The notes under the pieces were generated by a model. The model was not told the DNA's origin and made no database searches. It saw nothing but the letters and a program-made list of their open reading frames with translations. Below, piece by piece: positions 19,101 through 26,105 of a stretch of 64,000 bases of DNA. Source of the stretch: Chryseobacterium joostei (GTDB taxonomy: Bacteria > Bacteroidota > Bacteroidia > Flavobacteriales > Weeksellaceae); assembly GCF_003815775.1 (NCBI RefSeq), contig NZ_CP033926.1, forward strand, positions 1,364,001 to 1,428,000, read 5' to 3'. A program made the position numbers and the translations under genes. The first letter of the stretch is position 1. The number at the start of each line of letters is the position of its first letter.

Positions 19101-19157
19101 TGGCGCAAGCCATATCCGCAGGAACATGAAATTGGATTGCCAAGACAAAAGATGTAG
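16107..19157 (+). CDS. DnaE-type DNA polymerase III alpha, short error-prone form
   Basis: A 1016-residue C-family polymerase. An N-terminal PHP domain (NCHSYHSLRYG) is followed by the palm with HVGRGSGANSIVSYCIG and the catalytic acidic cluster in TPPDFDIDWSW. Further motifs are MHSCGILIS and SFCKAHSASYAVESYQSLYL. It is shorter than the replicative alpha subunit and matches the DnaE2/ImuC length class. Its place directly after a Y-family polymerase, under an S24 repressor, supports a role in damage-induced mutagenesis. No ImuA-like gene is present. The PHP metal ligands look partly changed (CHSYH for LHVHS). Confidence 0.9.
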   Translation: MFLNCHSYHSLRYGTISIKELVEQAVHFNIKTLALTDINTITGIYDFYKLCQDHHIKPIVGVEIRLQDELYYICLAKNQKSIAEVNRLLTAYNCEGIEIPKTNPDFTDTFVIYPLENIPEKLADHEFIGIRQNQLNLLIKPEFKQFIHKMVILHPVTFTTPEEYELHKIVRAIDHNTLISKLTEADYCKDNEMFTDKKELLAQFYHEPQIIENTKYIVNGCHFDFDFSTPKNKKHFTDSKENDSKLLKKLAYQGLSKRYSEDNLQAKARVDKELGVIDQLNFCAYFLITWDIIQYSNRMGFMHVGRGSGANSIVSYCIGITDICPLELDLYFERFLNLNRKTPPDFDIDWSWQTRDIILEYIFDKYGKNHVAFCGTNVEFKYRSIFREVGKVFGLPKEELDMLATKPIQEHDNNSVSRQVHYYGKLLEKFPNQRSMHSCGILISEEPITNYSALEMPPKGFPIVQFDMYTAEEIGLEKFDILSQSGLGTINDTIKLVKEKRGIDINIRDTSLSKDEARCNEFLSSGKTIGCFYIESPAMRGLLRRLKCDNYKVLVAASSIIRPGVAQSGMMREYIFRHNNPTKFEYFHGVFEKELGETYGIMVYQEDVIKIALHFGGLSAPDGDVLRRAMSGKGRSLSALQKVKDNFFESCKKLGHPEQLSMEVYRQIESFAGYSFCKAHSASYAVESYQSLYLKVYYPIEFMVSAINNGGGFYRTEVYIHEARMSGAAIHNPCVNLSEYQTTVYGSDVYLGLMHIERLELKLAKLIPEERNQNGEYTSLENFVKRIPIGIETLQILIFIGAFRFTGKQKHELLIESRFLLGNNKITFRHPTLLEEPQKNYQLPSIERNPFEDAFDEIEILGFTVSFSPFDLLQTRYRGSVLVKNLLKFHKHQVKMLAYLISRKHVPTKKGTMYFGTWIDAVGEYFDTAHFPNCLKEYPFQGGGCYLLLGTVEVDFHFPTVTIHKMAKMPFIPDPRYSMDKEKALEAQRNLHEDISMTWRKPYPQEHEIGLPRQKM

Positions 19158-19298
19158 CATCCGAAATTTCTTTTCTTAAAAAAGATATCTTTAATTGCTT
19201 TTCAGTATTTATCTAGAATTCTGAATAAGAGTTTAGTTTGATATCTGGTACATTTAAGTATATTATTACCTTAAAACTTCAGTATTCTTACTACTCAA

Positions 19299-19337
19299 CA
19301 GTAAAATGTTTCGTTTTTACAGTTGAACGTTTCATTT
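19299..19337. promoter_or_regulatory. AraC-type operator upstream of the regulator gene
   Basis: The 25-base element CAGTAAAATGTTTCGTTTTT...AGT (19299-19323) recurs with 23 of 25 identities at 20227-20251, downstream of the regulator gene. A second half-site, ACGTTTCATTT (19327-19337), lies 21 bases after ATGTTTCGTTT (19306-19316). That is two helical turns, as expected for a direct-repeat AraC site. Confidence 0.7.
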
Positions 19338-19355
19338 ATAGCTACATCATTTTTT

Positions 19356-19363
19356 TAACTTTG
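19356..19363 (+). promoter_or_regulatory. -7 element for the AraC-family gene
   Basis: TAACTTTG matches the Bacteroidota TAnnTTTG -7 box and lies 23 bases before the ATG at 19387. It starts 50 bases after the beginning of the strong operator half-site. Confidence 0.6.
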
Positions 19364-19386
19364 CAGGATAAACATTTTTTGTAGAA

Positions 19387-20232
19387 ATGGCAAAATCATA
19401 CAACATACCAGCGTTCTTAAAGTACATTAACATAAATGGTAAAAACGACGATGGTGTTCAGGTAATTCATTACGATGAGCATAAAAATATATTGTTGAAA
19501 TCGCCCCCTGTACAACTGGAATTTTACCTGATGGCTATCAAAAGTAATATAGATGTGTTTCCCCCAGTGGAAGAAATGTCAAGTTCTTATCTCTTTCTTG
19601 ATAAACCGGGAAATATTATGGAATGGGATTTGTCCGGTCCATTTATCGGTTATGGTATTTTTGTGAATGCAAAATTATTGGATAAGTTTGCAAAAGATTA
19701 TACTTTCACAGGCTATACCCGCCATGAAGCACTTTTTTTGACTGACAGGGAAAGTAAAATTTTATATGATCTTTTTATAAAGGCTCACGAAGAATATCAA
19801 CGAGAAAGCTTTTCACAGGATGTGCTTATCTCCTATGCAACTTTAATTCTTTCTTACACACAAACTTTCTATGAACGTCAGTTTGAAGCCCGAAGTAAAG
19901 TTTACAATAAGGTTGTGGCTGATTTTTATAAACAATTAGATCAATACTTTGAAAATGACAATAAAGAGGAATTCCCCACAGTCAATTATTTTGCATCAAA
20001 AGCCAATCTTTCCGTCAATTATTTTGGCGATGTTATCAAGCATTTTACGGGACAATCACCCATAGAACACATTCATCAATATATCATTCAAGTAGCTAAG
20101 AAAAAATTACGGGAAACCAAACTTACTATTAATGAGATTGCATATAGTCTAGGCTTTGAATATCCCACTTATTTTACCCGTTTCTTCCGCAAAAAAACGG
20201 GTATCTCCCCTAAAGTTTTTAGAAATCAGTAA
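19387..20232 (+). CDS. AraC-family transcriptional regulator
   Basis: A 281-residue activator. The N-terminal ligand-binding, cupin-like half (HYDEHKNILLKSPPVQLEFY) is followed by a C-terminal double HTH. The second HTH carries the family signature in IAYSLGFEYPTYFTRFFRKK then TGISPKVFRNQ. It binds tandem half-sites. Near-identical operator copies lie before this gene and right after it, ahead of the hydrolase operon, so it very likely regulates both itself and the operon. The inducer is unknown; the redox and detoxification enzymes downstream suggest an electrophile or quinone-like compound. Confidence 0.92.
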   Translation: MAKSYNIPAFLKYININGKNDDGVQVIHYDEHKNILLKSPPVQLEFYLMAIKSNIDVFPPVEEMSSSYLFLDKPGNIMEWDLSGPFIGYGIFVNAKLLDKFAKDYTFTGYTRHEALFLTDRESKILYDLFIKAHEEYQRESFSQDVLISYATLILSYTQTFYERQFEARSKVYNKVVADFYKQLDQYFENDNKEEFPTVNYFASKANLSVNYFGDVIKHFTGQSPIEHIHQYIIQVAKKKLRETKLTINEIAYSLGFEYPTYFTRFFRKKTGISPKVFRNQ

Positions 20233-20265
20233 AACGTTTCGTTTTTAAAGTATTTTGTTTTCAAA
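20227..20265. promoter_or_regulatory. AraC-type operator upstream of the hydrolase operon
   Basis: CAGTAAAACGTTTCGTTTTT...AGT (20227-20251) differs from the copy before araC at only two of 25 positions. A weaker half-site (TTGTTTTCAAA, 20255-20265) lies 21 bases downstream of ACGTTTCGTTT (20234-20244). The copy overlaps the last codons of the regulator gene. Confidence 0.7.
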
Positions 20266-20284
20266 TCTAACCTAAAGGTCTGTT

Positions 20285-20292
20285 TACCTTTG
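20285..20292 (+). promoter_or_regulatory. -7 element for the hydrolase operon
   Basis: TACCTTTG matches TAnnTTTG. It starts 51 bases after the strong operator half-site, against 50 at the araC promoter. No good -33 box is seen and the operator ends where one would start, which fits an activator-dependent promoter. Confidence 0.6.
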
Positions 20293-20348
20293 TTCTATCA
20301 AAGAGATTGAATGTTTGACATTCAATTTAAAAGAAAAAGAACAAGACG

Positions 20349-21254
20349 ATGAAACAGTCAATAAAATTCAAAAATGGAGAAATCGACATGGCCGGAAATA
20401 TTTTCCTTCCTAAAGATTTCAATCAAACAAATAAGTACCCTGCAATTGTAATTGGGCACCCTGCCGGAGGCGTAAAAGAACAGACAGCCGGAATATACGC
20501 TGAAAAAATGGCAGAGAAAGGATTCGTGACGCTTGCTTTTGATGCCAGTTATCAAGGTGAAAGTGGCGGCCTTCCAAGGAACACCGAAAAGCCATCAGCC
20601 AGAGTTGGTGATATTAGTGCTGCTGTTGATTTTCTGACAACATTACCCTACGTTGATGTAGAACATATCGGTGGAATTGGTATCTGTGCCAGTGGAGGAT
20701 ATTTTGTTGCCGCCACAAAAGAAGATAAACGTATCAAAGCCCTGACAACAGTAAGCGGTGTTGATATCGGAAAGATGTACCATGAGGGATGGAACGGAAA
20801 AGGAGGAACAGTTAATATAGAGGAAACATTAAAAACTGTAGCAAATCAACGTACAGCTGAAGCTGGAGGAGCAGAGCCTATATTCCTGAATTGGTTGGGT
20901 GATCGCAATCCTGAATATGGTAAAGAAGCAACAGACGGCTATGATTACTATCGTACTGAAAGAGCACAGCATCCTAATTCTACAGGAGCATTTCTATTAA
21001 CCGATTTAAACAGACTTATTAATTTCAGAGCATTTGACAGGATTGAAACTTTATTAACACAACCCTTACTTGTGATTGCAGGCAGTGAAGCCAATTCCAA
21101 ATGGAACAGTGATTTCCTCTACGCTAACGCAGGAAGCAAGATTAAGGAGTATTTCATTGTGGATGGAGCCAATCATTTCGATTTGTATGATATTCCACAA
21201 TATGTAGATCAGGGTATTGAAAGAATGACCCAATTTTTCAGAGACAACCTTTAA
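20349..21254 (+). CDS. Alpha/beta hydrolase, dienelactone-hydrolase-like (first copy)
   Basis: A 301-residue cytosolic alpha/beta hydrolase. It has the HPAGGVKEQTAGIYAEKMA oxyanion region and the nucleophile elbow HIGGIGICASGGYFVAAT. The C-terminal acid and His are in GSEANSKWNSD and DGANHFDLYDIP. It is about 45% similar by eye to the following gene; both share the H-P-[AI]-G start, DASFQGESGG-like strand and NHFDLYD end. Between them only Cys, not Ser, is kept in the elbow. It is the first gene of the AraC-controlled operon. The substrate is unknown. Confidence 0.85.
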   Translation: MKQSIKFKNGEIDMAGNIFLPKDFNQTNKYPAIVIGHPAGGVKEQTAGIYAEKMAEKGFVTLAFDASYQGESGGLPRNTEKPSARVGDISAAVDFLTTLPYVDVEHIGGIGICASGGYFVAATKEDKRIKALTTVSGVDIGKMYHEGWNGKGGTVNIEETLKTVANQRTAEAGGAEPIFLNWLGDRNPEYGKEATDGYDYYRTERAQHPNSTGAFLLTDLNRLINFRAFDRIETLLTQPLLVIAGSEANSKWNSDFLYANAGSKIKEYFIVDGANHFDLYDIPQYVDQGIERMTQFFRDNL

Positions 21255-21290
21255 ACAACAAATACATATTAATTTCTAAAATTTAATACA

Positions 21291-22202
21291 ATGAAAAAAT
21301 CAGTGAAATTTAAGGCACTTTATTGGGATATTGCAGCAGACCTTCTTTTCCCTCCAAATTTTGACGAAAACAAAAAATATCCTGTTATCATCAGTACGCA
21401 TCCAATTGGAAGTTGTAAAGAGCAAACTTCAGGAAACGTTTACGGACAGGCATTTGCAGATGCAGGTTTTGTAGTATTGGTTCCCGATGCTTCTTTTCAA
21501 GGTGAAAGCGGTGGAGAACCAAGGTTTTTGGAAGATCCTTCGTTCCGTGTAGAAGATTACAGCTATGCGTGTGACTATCTTGTAACGCTTCCTTTTGTTG
21601 ATGAAAACCGTATCGGTGCATTAGGGATGTGTGGTGCAGGTGGTTATGTTATCAGCGCAACGATGAAAGAACGCCGTATTAAGGCAGTTGCAACTCTTAC
21701 CGGGGCAAACTATGGTCGTGTAATGCGTGAGTTTGGAGATCCTATTGCCAACCTTGAAGCAATTGCAGCACAAAGAACCGCTGAGGCAAGAGGTGCAGCT
21801 CTTAGAGTTGACCAGGGGCTTTATCCAACCTATGAAATGGCACAAGAAGCAGGTGCGGACATCGACCTTTTAGAAGCAACAGAATATTACCGTACTTCAC
21901 GTGGCGAAAAACCAAATGGGGTAAACAAAACCTTATTCTCTCATAATGCATCAGCATTGACCTGGGATGCATACAATTTAGCTGAGAAATTATTAACGCA
22001 ACCATTATTGGTCATCGTAGGTCGCAAACCGGGGGCTTTTGGTGCGTATAGAGATGGTTTTGAAATCATTCGTCGTTCAGCTTCTATTAAAAAAGAATTG
22101 GTCGTTGTTGATGGATGGTCACACTATGATCTTTATGATAAACCGGAACCGGTGAAAACTGCATTAGATAAATTGATCCCTTTCTATCAAGAGAACCTTT
22201 AA
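21291..22202 (+). CDS. Alpha/beta hydrolase, dienelactone-hydrolase-like (second copy)
   Basis: A 303-residue paralogue of the preceding hydrolase, 36 bases downstream. It has STHPIGSCKEQTSG, the strand VPDASFQGESGGEP, the elbow IGALGMCGAGGYVISA and DGWSHYDLYDKP with the catalytic His. The elbow has Ala where the first copy has Ser, so the shared Cys is the likely nucleophile, as in dienelactone hydrolase. A hairpin terminator follows immediately. Confidence 0.85.
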   Translation: MKKSVKFKALYWDIAADLLFPPNFDENKKYPVIISTHPIGSCKEQTSGNVYGQAFADAGFVVLVPDASFQGESGGEPRFLEDPSFRVEDYSYACDYLVTLPFVDENRIGALGMCGAGGYVISATMKERRIKAVATLTGANYGRVMREFGDPIANLEAIAAQRTAEARGAALRVDQGLYPTYEMAQEAGADIDLLEATEYYRTSRGEKPNGVNKTLFSHNASALTWDAYNLAEKLLTQPLLVIVGRKPGAFGAYRDGFEIIRRSASIKKELVVVDGWSHYDLYDKPEPVKTALDKLIPFYQENL

Positions 22203-22220
22203 TCATTAACTGTAAATAAT

Positions 22221-22258
22221 GCCAATGGCTTTATCTATGGTAAGGTCATTGGCTTTTT
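22221..22258 (+). terminator. Terminator after the hydrolase pair
   Basis: GCCAATG, a 19-base loop with weak inner pairing, CATTGGC, then five T. It ends 17 bases before the cupin start, so it may partly terminate transcription and lower expression of the downstream genes. Confidence 0.65.
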
Positions 22259-22274
22259 CCATTCAACTAAAAAA

Positions 22275-22676
22275 ATGTACACAGAAAAAGAAATAACGGC
22301 AATGGGTTATAACCCTGCTCCGGAAAGTTATTTTACAGGAAGAGCTTTGCTAAAAACATATGTAAATCCGGATGAAAGAACCAATGCCTATATCGGTGAG
22401 GTCTTATTCGAAGCAGGAACCCGTACCAAGTGGCATACTCATGAAAGTAACCAAATTTTATTGGTACGCGAAGGTATTTGCTTATATCAGGAAGAAGGAA
22501 AGCCAATACAAAAAATAAAAGCAGGGGATTTTGTGAACGTTATGCCCGGTATAAAGCACTGGCACGGCGCATCACCTGATGGTATTATGATTCATACGGC
22601 AATAGGACTTAATACTGAAAAAGGACTCGTAAACTGGATGGAACCAGTGTCTGATGAAGAGTACAATCAATACTAA
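22275..22676 (+). CDS. Small cupin-domain protein
   Basis: A 133-residue single-cupin protein. Motif 1 has the metal ligands in RTKWHTHESNQILLVREG (HxH, then Gln where Glu is usual). Motif 2 is PGIKHWHGASPDG. It resembles the small cupins annotated as mandelonitrile-lyase-like or as partners of carboxymuconolactone decarboxylases. It lies downstream of the hydrolases and upstream of two NAD(P)H enzymes. The reaction is unknown; the metal site looks complete. Confidence 0.82.
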   Translation: MYTEKEITAMGYNPAPESYFTGRALLKTYVNPDERTNAYIGEVLFEAGTRTKWHTHESNQILLVREGICLYQEEGKPIQKIKAGDFVNVMPGIKHWHGASPDGIMIHTAIGLNTEKGLVNWMEPVSDEEYNQY

Positions 22677-22689
22677 ATACAAATTAAAT

Positions 22690-23325
22690 ATGAAAACAAA
22701 AGTTTTAGTGTTAGGCGCTGGAGGAGCTATTGCACATCATGTTATATCATTTCTTCAGAAAAATGAAAATATAGAGCTGACTTTATTTGCAAGAAACAGT
22801 GAACACCTGGACAATTTTAAATCAACAGCGAGCATTATCGAAGGGGATGTATTGAGCAAAGAAGATATAAACAATGTTATTAAAGGACAAGATATTGTTT
22901 ATGCCAATCTTTCCGGAGCAGTTGATCAAATGGCGAAAATAATTATAGAGGCAATGTATGTTAATGGAGTCAATAGGTTGATTTTCGTAACTGCTTTGGG
23001 TATTTACAATGAAGTTGCCGGAAAATTTGGGGAGTGGAACAACCGCATGATAGGTTCTGAATTAGTAAGATACCGAAAAGCGGCTGATGCTATTGAAAAA
23101 TCAACACTTAACTATACTATAGTACGCCCATCTTGGTTGACTGATAAGGATGAAACAGATTATGAAACAACACAAAAAGGCGAAAAGTTTACCGGAACAG
23201 AAGTCGCAAGAAAAGCCGTTGGAGCATATATCGTTTCTGTTATAGAAGAGCCATCAAAAGATGCGAAAGCAAGCGTAGGTGTACAAAAACCGGGTTCCGA
23301 AGGTGACAAACCTGCTTTTTATTAA
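22690..23325 (+). CDS. NAD(P)-binding oxidoreductase, NmrA/atypical SDR type
   Basis: About 211 residues. The Rossmann motif is KVLVLGAGGAIAHHV (GxGGxxxxxV), followed by EGDVLSKEDI and VRPSWLTD. These place it with atypical SDRs of the NmrA/YwnB type. The start at 22690 gives the Rossmann strand directly; the longer frame from 22654 overlaps the cupin gene end and is unlikely. It is probably a quinone or aldehyde reductase, or an NAD(P)-sensing protein, in the AraC-linked operon. Confidence 0.82.
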   Translation: MKTKVLVLGAGGAIAHHVISFLQKNENIELTLFARNSEHLDNFKSTASIIEGDVLSKEDINNVIKGQDIVYANLSGAVDQMAKIIIEAMYVNGVNRLIFVTALGIYNEVAGKFGEWNNRMIGSELVRYRKAADAIEKSTLNYTIVRPSWLTDKDETDYETTQKGEKFTGTEVARKAVGAYIVSVIEEPSKDAKASVGVQKPGSEGDKPAFY

Positions 23326-23348
23326 TAATAAGCCATTCATAAAATCAA

Positions 23349-23960
23349 ATGGACAATAAAACAGTATTACTAATAAATACCCATCTGACCTATCCGAATA
23401 GATCAGAAGGGAAACTTAATGCATCTTTTCAGGAAGTCGCACGCGACTTTTTTATATCTAATGGATATCATGTGCTGGAAACCAAAGTAGAAAATGGTTA
23501 CGACCCAAAGGAAGAGGTAACAAAGCATCTGAATGCAGATATTATTATCCTTCAAACTCCGATAAATTGGTTTGGCGCTCCTTGGATTTACAAAAAATAT
23601 ACGGATGAACTTTTCGAAGCTGGATATGCCAATCATGAATTTTTGGAAGGAGATGGACGCAGCAGACAAGATGTGAGCAAACAATATGGCTCCGGAGGTA
23701 AACTAACCGGGAAAAGGTTTATGGTATCTGCTACATGGAATGCACCGGCAGAAGCATTCAGTAATATTGAGCAAAGATTACTACAAGGTAAAACAACTGC
23801 TGATCTGCTGTTGAACATTACCAGTAACTACGCATTTTGCGGCAGTAGCATCCTTCCCGGATTTAATAGCTTTGATGTAGTTAAAAATGGTACACCAAAA
23901 GAAGACCTTAAAAATTACAAAATACATCTGGCAGGTATCCTTTCATTACAAAATAATTAA
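23349..23960 (+). CDS. NAD(P)H-dependent quinone oxidoreductase (MdaB-like)
   Basis: A 203-residue flavodoxin-fold enzyme close to MdaB. It has the FAD/FMN loop QTPINWFGAPWIYKKYTDEL, then the loop GDGRSRQD, KQYGSGGKLTGKRFMVSATW and NAPAEAF. MdaB reduces quinones by two electrons using NADPH, avoiding semiquinone radicals. It lies 23 bases after the SDR gene. With the hydrolases and cupin it makes the locus look like a quinone or electrophile detoxification operon. Confidence 0.88.
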   Translation: MDNKTVLLINTHLTYPNRSEGKLNASFQEVARDFFISNGYHVLETKVENGYDPKEEVTKHLNADIIILQTPINWFGAPWIYKKYTDELFEAGYANHEFLEGDGRSRQDVSKQYGSGGKLTGKRFMVSATWNAPAEAFSNIEQRLLQGKTTADLLLNITSNYAFCGSSILPGFNSFDVVKNGTPKEDLKNYKIHLAGILSLQNN

Positions 23961-23989
23961 ACAGAAATTTTGAAACTAGTAGATTTGAG

Positions 23990-24139
23990 CTGAAAGCTAT
24001 TATAGCAGGAGTTACCGGAATGCTAGGTGAAGGTATACTTAAGGAATGCATAGCTAATGCATCAGTTAAAAAATATTACTGATCAATCGCAGCCCGAGCG
24101 ATTGTTCCGACCCTAAAATTGAAGAAGTACTACATTTAA
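23990..24139 (+). pseudogene. Remnant of an NAD-dependent epimerase/SDR gene
   Basis: A frame without a start reads LKAIIAGVTGMLGEGILKEC, a clear Rossmann N-terminus (GxTGxxGxG) of the NAD-dependent epimerase family. An in-frame TGA at 24080 and a TAA at 24137 break it, and nothing of the remaining protein follows. The tail SIAARAIVPTLKLKKYYI keeps a faint similarity to the next family block. It is a decayed fragment after mdaB. Confidence 0.65.
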
Positions 24140-24159
24140 ATATATTATTACTTAATAAA

Positions 24160-24188
24160 AAAGGAGTTATCTTTCGATAAGCTCCTTT
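24160..24188. terminator. Bidirectional terminator hairpin
   Basis: AAAGGAG-TTATC, loop TTTC, GATAA-(G)-CTCCTTT, with one bulged G. A-rich sequence before it gives a T-run on the minus strand. It lies between the plus-strand detoxification operon and the minus-strand nrdJ. Confidence 0.7.
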
Positions 24189-24351
24189 AATTTAAAATAA
24201 CCATAAAGTATTAGTGAGAAGTAACATCTGATGAATCTGGTTGATTCTTATCCCAACCGCCAACAAGAACTCTATACACCATAATAAAGGTTCAGGTATA
24301 TAATTACCAAAATTGAAAGAAATAATTTCTAAATGATCATACAGTTTATAT

Positions 24352-26064
24352 TCAGCAACCTGTAACATTGCACTTCTGTAGTACCTGACCTACTCTGCTG
24401 CCATAACGATACACCGTTATCCCCTTAAGACCATATTTATAAGCAGTTTTGTAAATATCTGAAATATCCCTTAAGCTGGTCTGTTCAGGCAGGTTAATAG
24501 TTTTGGAAACAGCATTGTCGGTATATTTTTGAAATGCTTTTTGATGTAATAAGTGATATTTCCACGGAATATCTAATCCTGTTGTAAAAATATCTTTTAT
24601 CTTCCTAGGAATATTGTTGCACCCATTTAAATTCCCAGATTCTAACACGATCTTTTTTATAGGTGAATTCCATAAGTTTAACATTTTCATTTTTTTAATG
24701 AAGACCGCATTAATCTCAGTTTGGATCTTACCTTCTAAAATACCTACTCTCCTGTAAGCCAACGCAAATAAAGGTTCTATTGAATAAGAAGTATTAGCAA
24801 TAACTGAAATGGTTCCAGTAGGAGCAATACTGTTGCAGGTTGCATTTCTCATCTTTCTATTGGAAGTTCCAAATGTACTGAGTTTCCAGCTTGGAAAAGT
24901 GCCCCGTTCCAGTGCCAGTTTTTCTGAAGCATCATAACTTTCCCTTTGAAAAAACTTCATGAGCTTTTCTGCCAATAGCAAGGCTTTTTTAGATGCGTAA
25001 GGAATATTTAACAGAATGAGCAATTCCGCCCATCCCATTAATCCGAGCCCTATCCTTCGGGAATGTAAAGTACTGATCTTAATTTCGGGAAGTGGATAAT
25101 GATTGAGTGTAATGACATTATCCAGAAAACGGATTCCAATATGAATAATCCGGGATAACTCATGCCAGTCTATTTCATATTTCCCATTTTTAAATATTGT
25201 TATTCTTGAAAGATTAACCGAACCTAGATTACAGCTCTCATTATCAAATAAGGGAACTTCTCCGCAAGGATTAGTTGCCTGTATTCTACCGAGATCAGGT
25301 GTTGTATTGGAATCGTTAATGGCGTCGATAAAAATCAATCCGGGATCACCCGTTTTCCAAGCTTCCTGTACCATTAATTCCCAGAGTGATTTTGCAGAGA
25401 TGATTCGGGCTATCTTTTGGGTATGTGGATTAATGAGCTGCCAACCCGAATCATCTTCTACTGCTTTCATAAAAGCATTACTGATCCCTACCGAAAGGTT
25501 AAAATTTTCTATAGATTTCTTATCCGATTTTGACATGATGAATTCTTCGATATCCGGATGGTCAACATTTAAAATTCCCATATTGGCTCCTCTTCTTTTA
25601 CCGCCCTGTTTTACATATTCAGTGGCAGCATCGTAAATTTTCATAAAAGAAACCGGACCGGAAGATTGCCCTTTGCTAGAGTTTATCAAATCTCCTTTGG
25701 GACGGACAGCTGAAAAATTAAACCCGGTACCTCCTCCACTTTGATGAATTAATGCCGCATTTTTAAGGGTTGTAAAAATACTTTCTAAACTATCTTCAAC
25801 AGGTAATACAAAACAAGCGCTTAATTGTGCATGATCACAACCCGCATTCATAAGTGTTGGTGAATTAGGTAGAAATTTTAATTCACTCATTACTTTATAG
25901 AAAGCTTTGCTCCATTTGGCACTATCTTTTTTTTCGCAGCCGCAAATATATTCTGCAACTCGTTTGAAAAGTGCATCTGCAGTTTCTGTTACCACACCTT
26001 CGTTATTTTTCATCAGATATCGGTCTTCCAGAATTTGTATGGCGTTTTTGGTAAGAACTTCCAT
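24352..26064 (-). CDS. nrdJ: Class II (adenosylcobalamin-dependent) ribonucleotide reductase, compact form
   Basis: A 570-residue reductase that makes deoxynucleotides without oxygen, using vitamin B12. It has the first active-site Cys region LMNAGCDHAQLSACFVLPVE, the glycine-rich QSGGGTGFNFSAVRPKGD, the catalytic NPCGEVPLFDNESCNLGSVN (NxCxE) and NATCNSIAPTGTISVIANTS. It is shorter than most B12 enzymes (about 700 or more residues) and ends in CNVTGC. That pair may be the C-terminal redox cysteines, with the zinc-ribbon tail missing. It is the last gene of a minus-strand stress block. Class II enzymes suit low or fluctuating oxygen. Confidence 0.93.
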   Translation of the reverse strand: MEVLTKNAIQILEDRYLMKNNEGVVTETADALFKRVAEYICGCEKKDSAKWSKAFYKVMSELKFLPNSPTLMNAGCDHAQLSACFVLPVEDSLESIFTTLKNAALIHQSGGGTGFNFSAVRPKGDLINSSKGQSSGPVSFMKIYDAATEYVKQGGKRRGANMGILNVDHPDIEEFIMSKSDKKSIENFNLSVGISNAFMKAVEDDSGWQLINPHTQKIARIISAKSLWELMVQEAWKTGDPGLIFIDAINDSNTTPDLGRIQATNPCGEVPLFDNESCNLGSVNLSRITIFKNGKYEIDWHELSRIIHIGIRFLDNVITLNHYPLPEIKISTLHSRRIGLGLMGWAELLILLNIPYASKKALLLAEKLMKFFQRESYDASEKLALERGTFPSWKLSTFGTSNRKMRNATCNSIAPTGTISVIANTSYSIEPLFALAYRRVGILEGKIQTEINAVFIKKMKMLNLWNSPIKKIVLESGNLNGCNNIPRKIKDIFTTGLDIPWKYHLLHQKAFQKYTDNAVSKTINLPEQTSLRDISDIYKTAYKYGLKGITVYRYGSRVGQVLQKCNVTGC

Positions 26065-26105
26065 AGAGTAAATTTTAGATTGATTAACTAATTATCATCC
26101 CTAAA

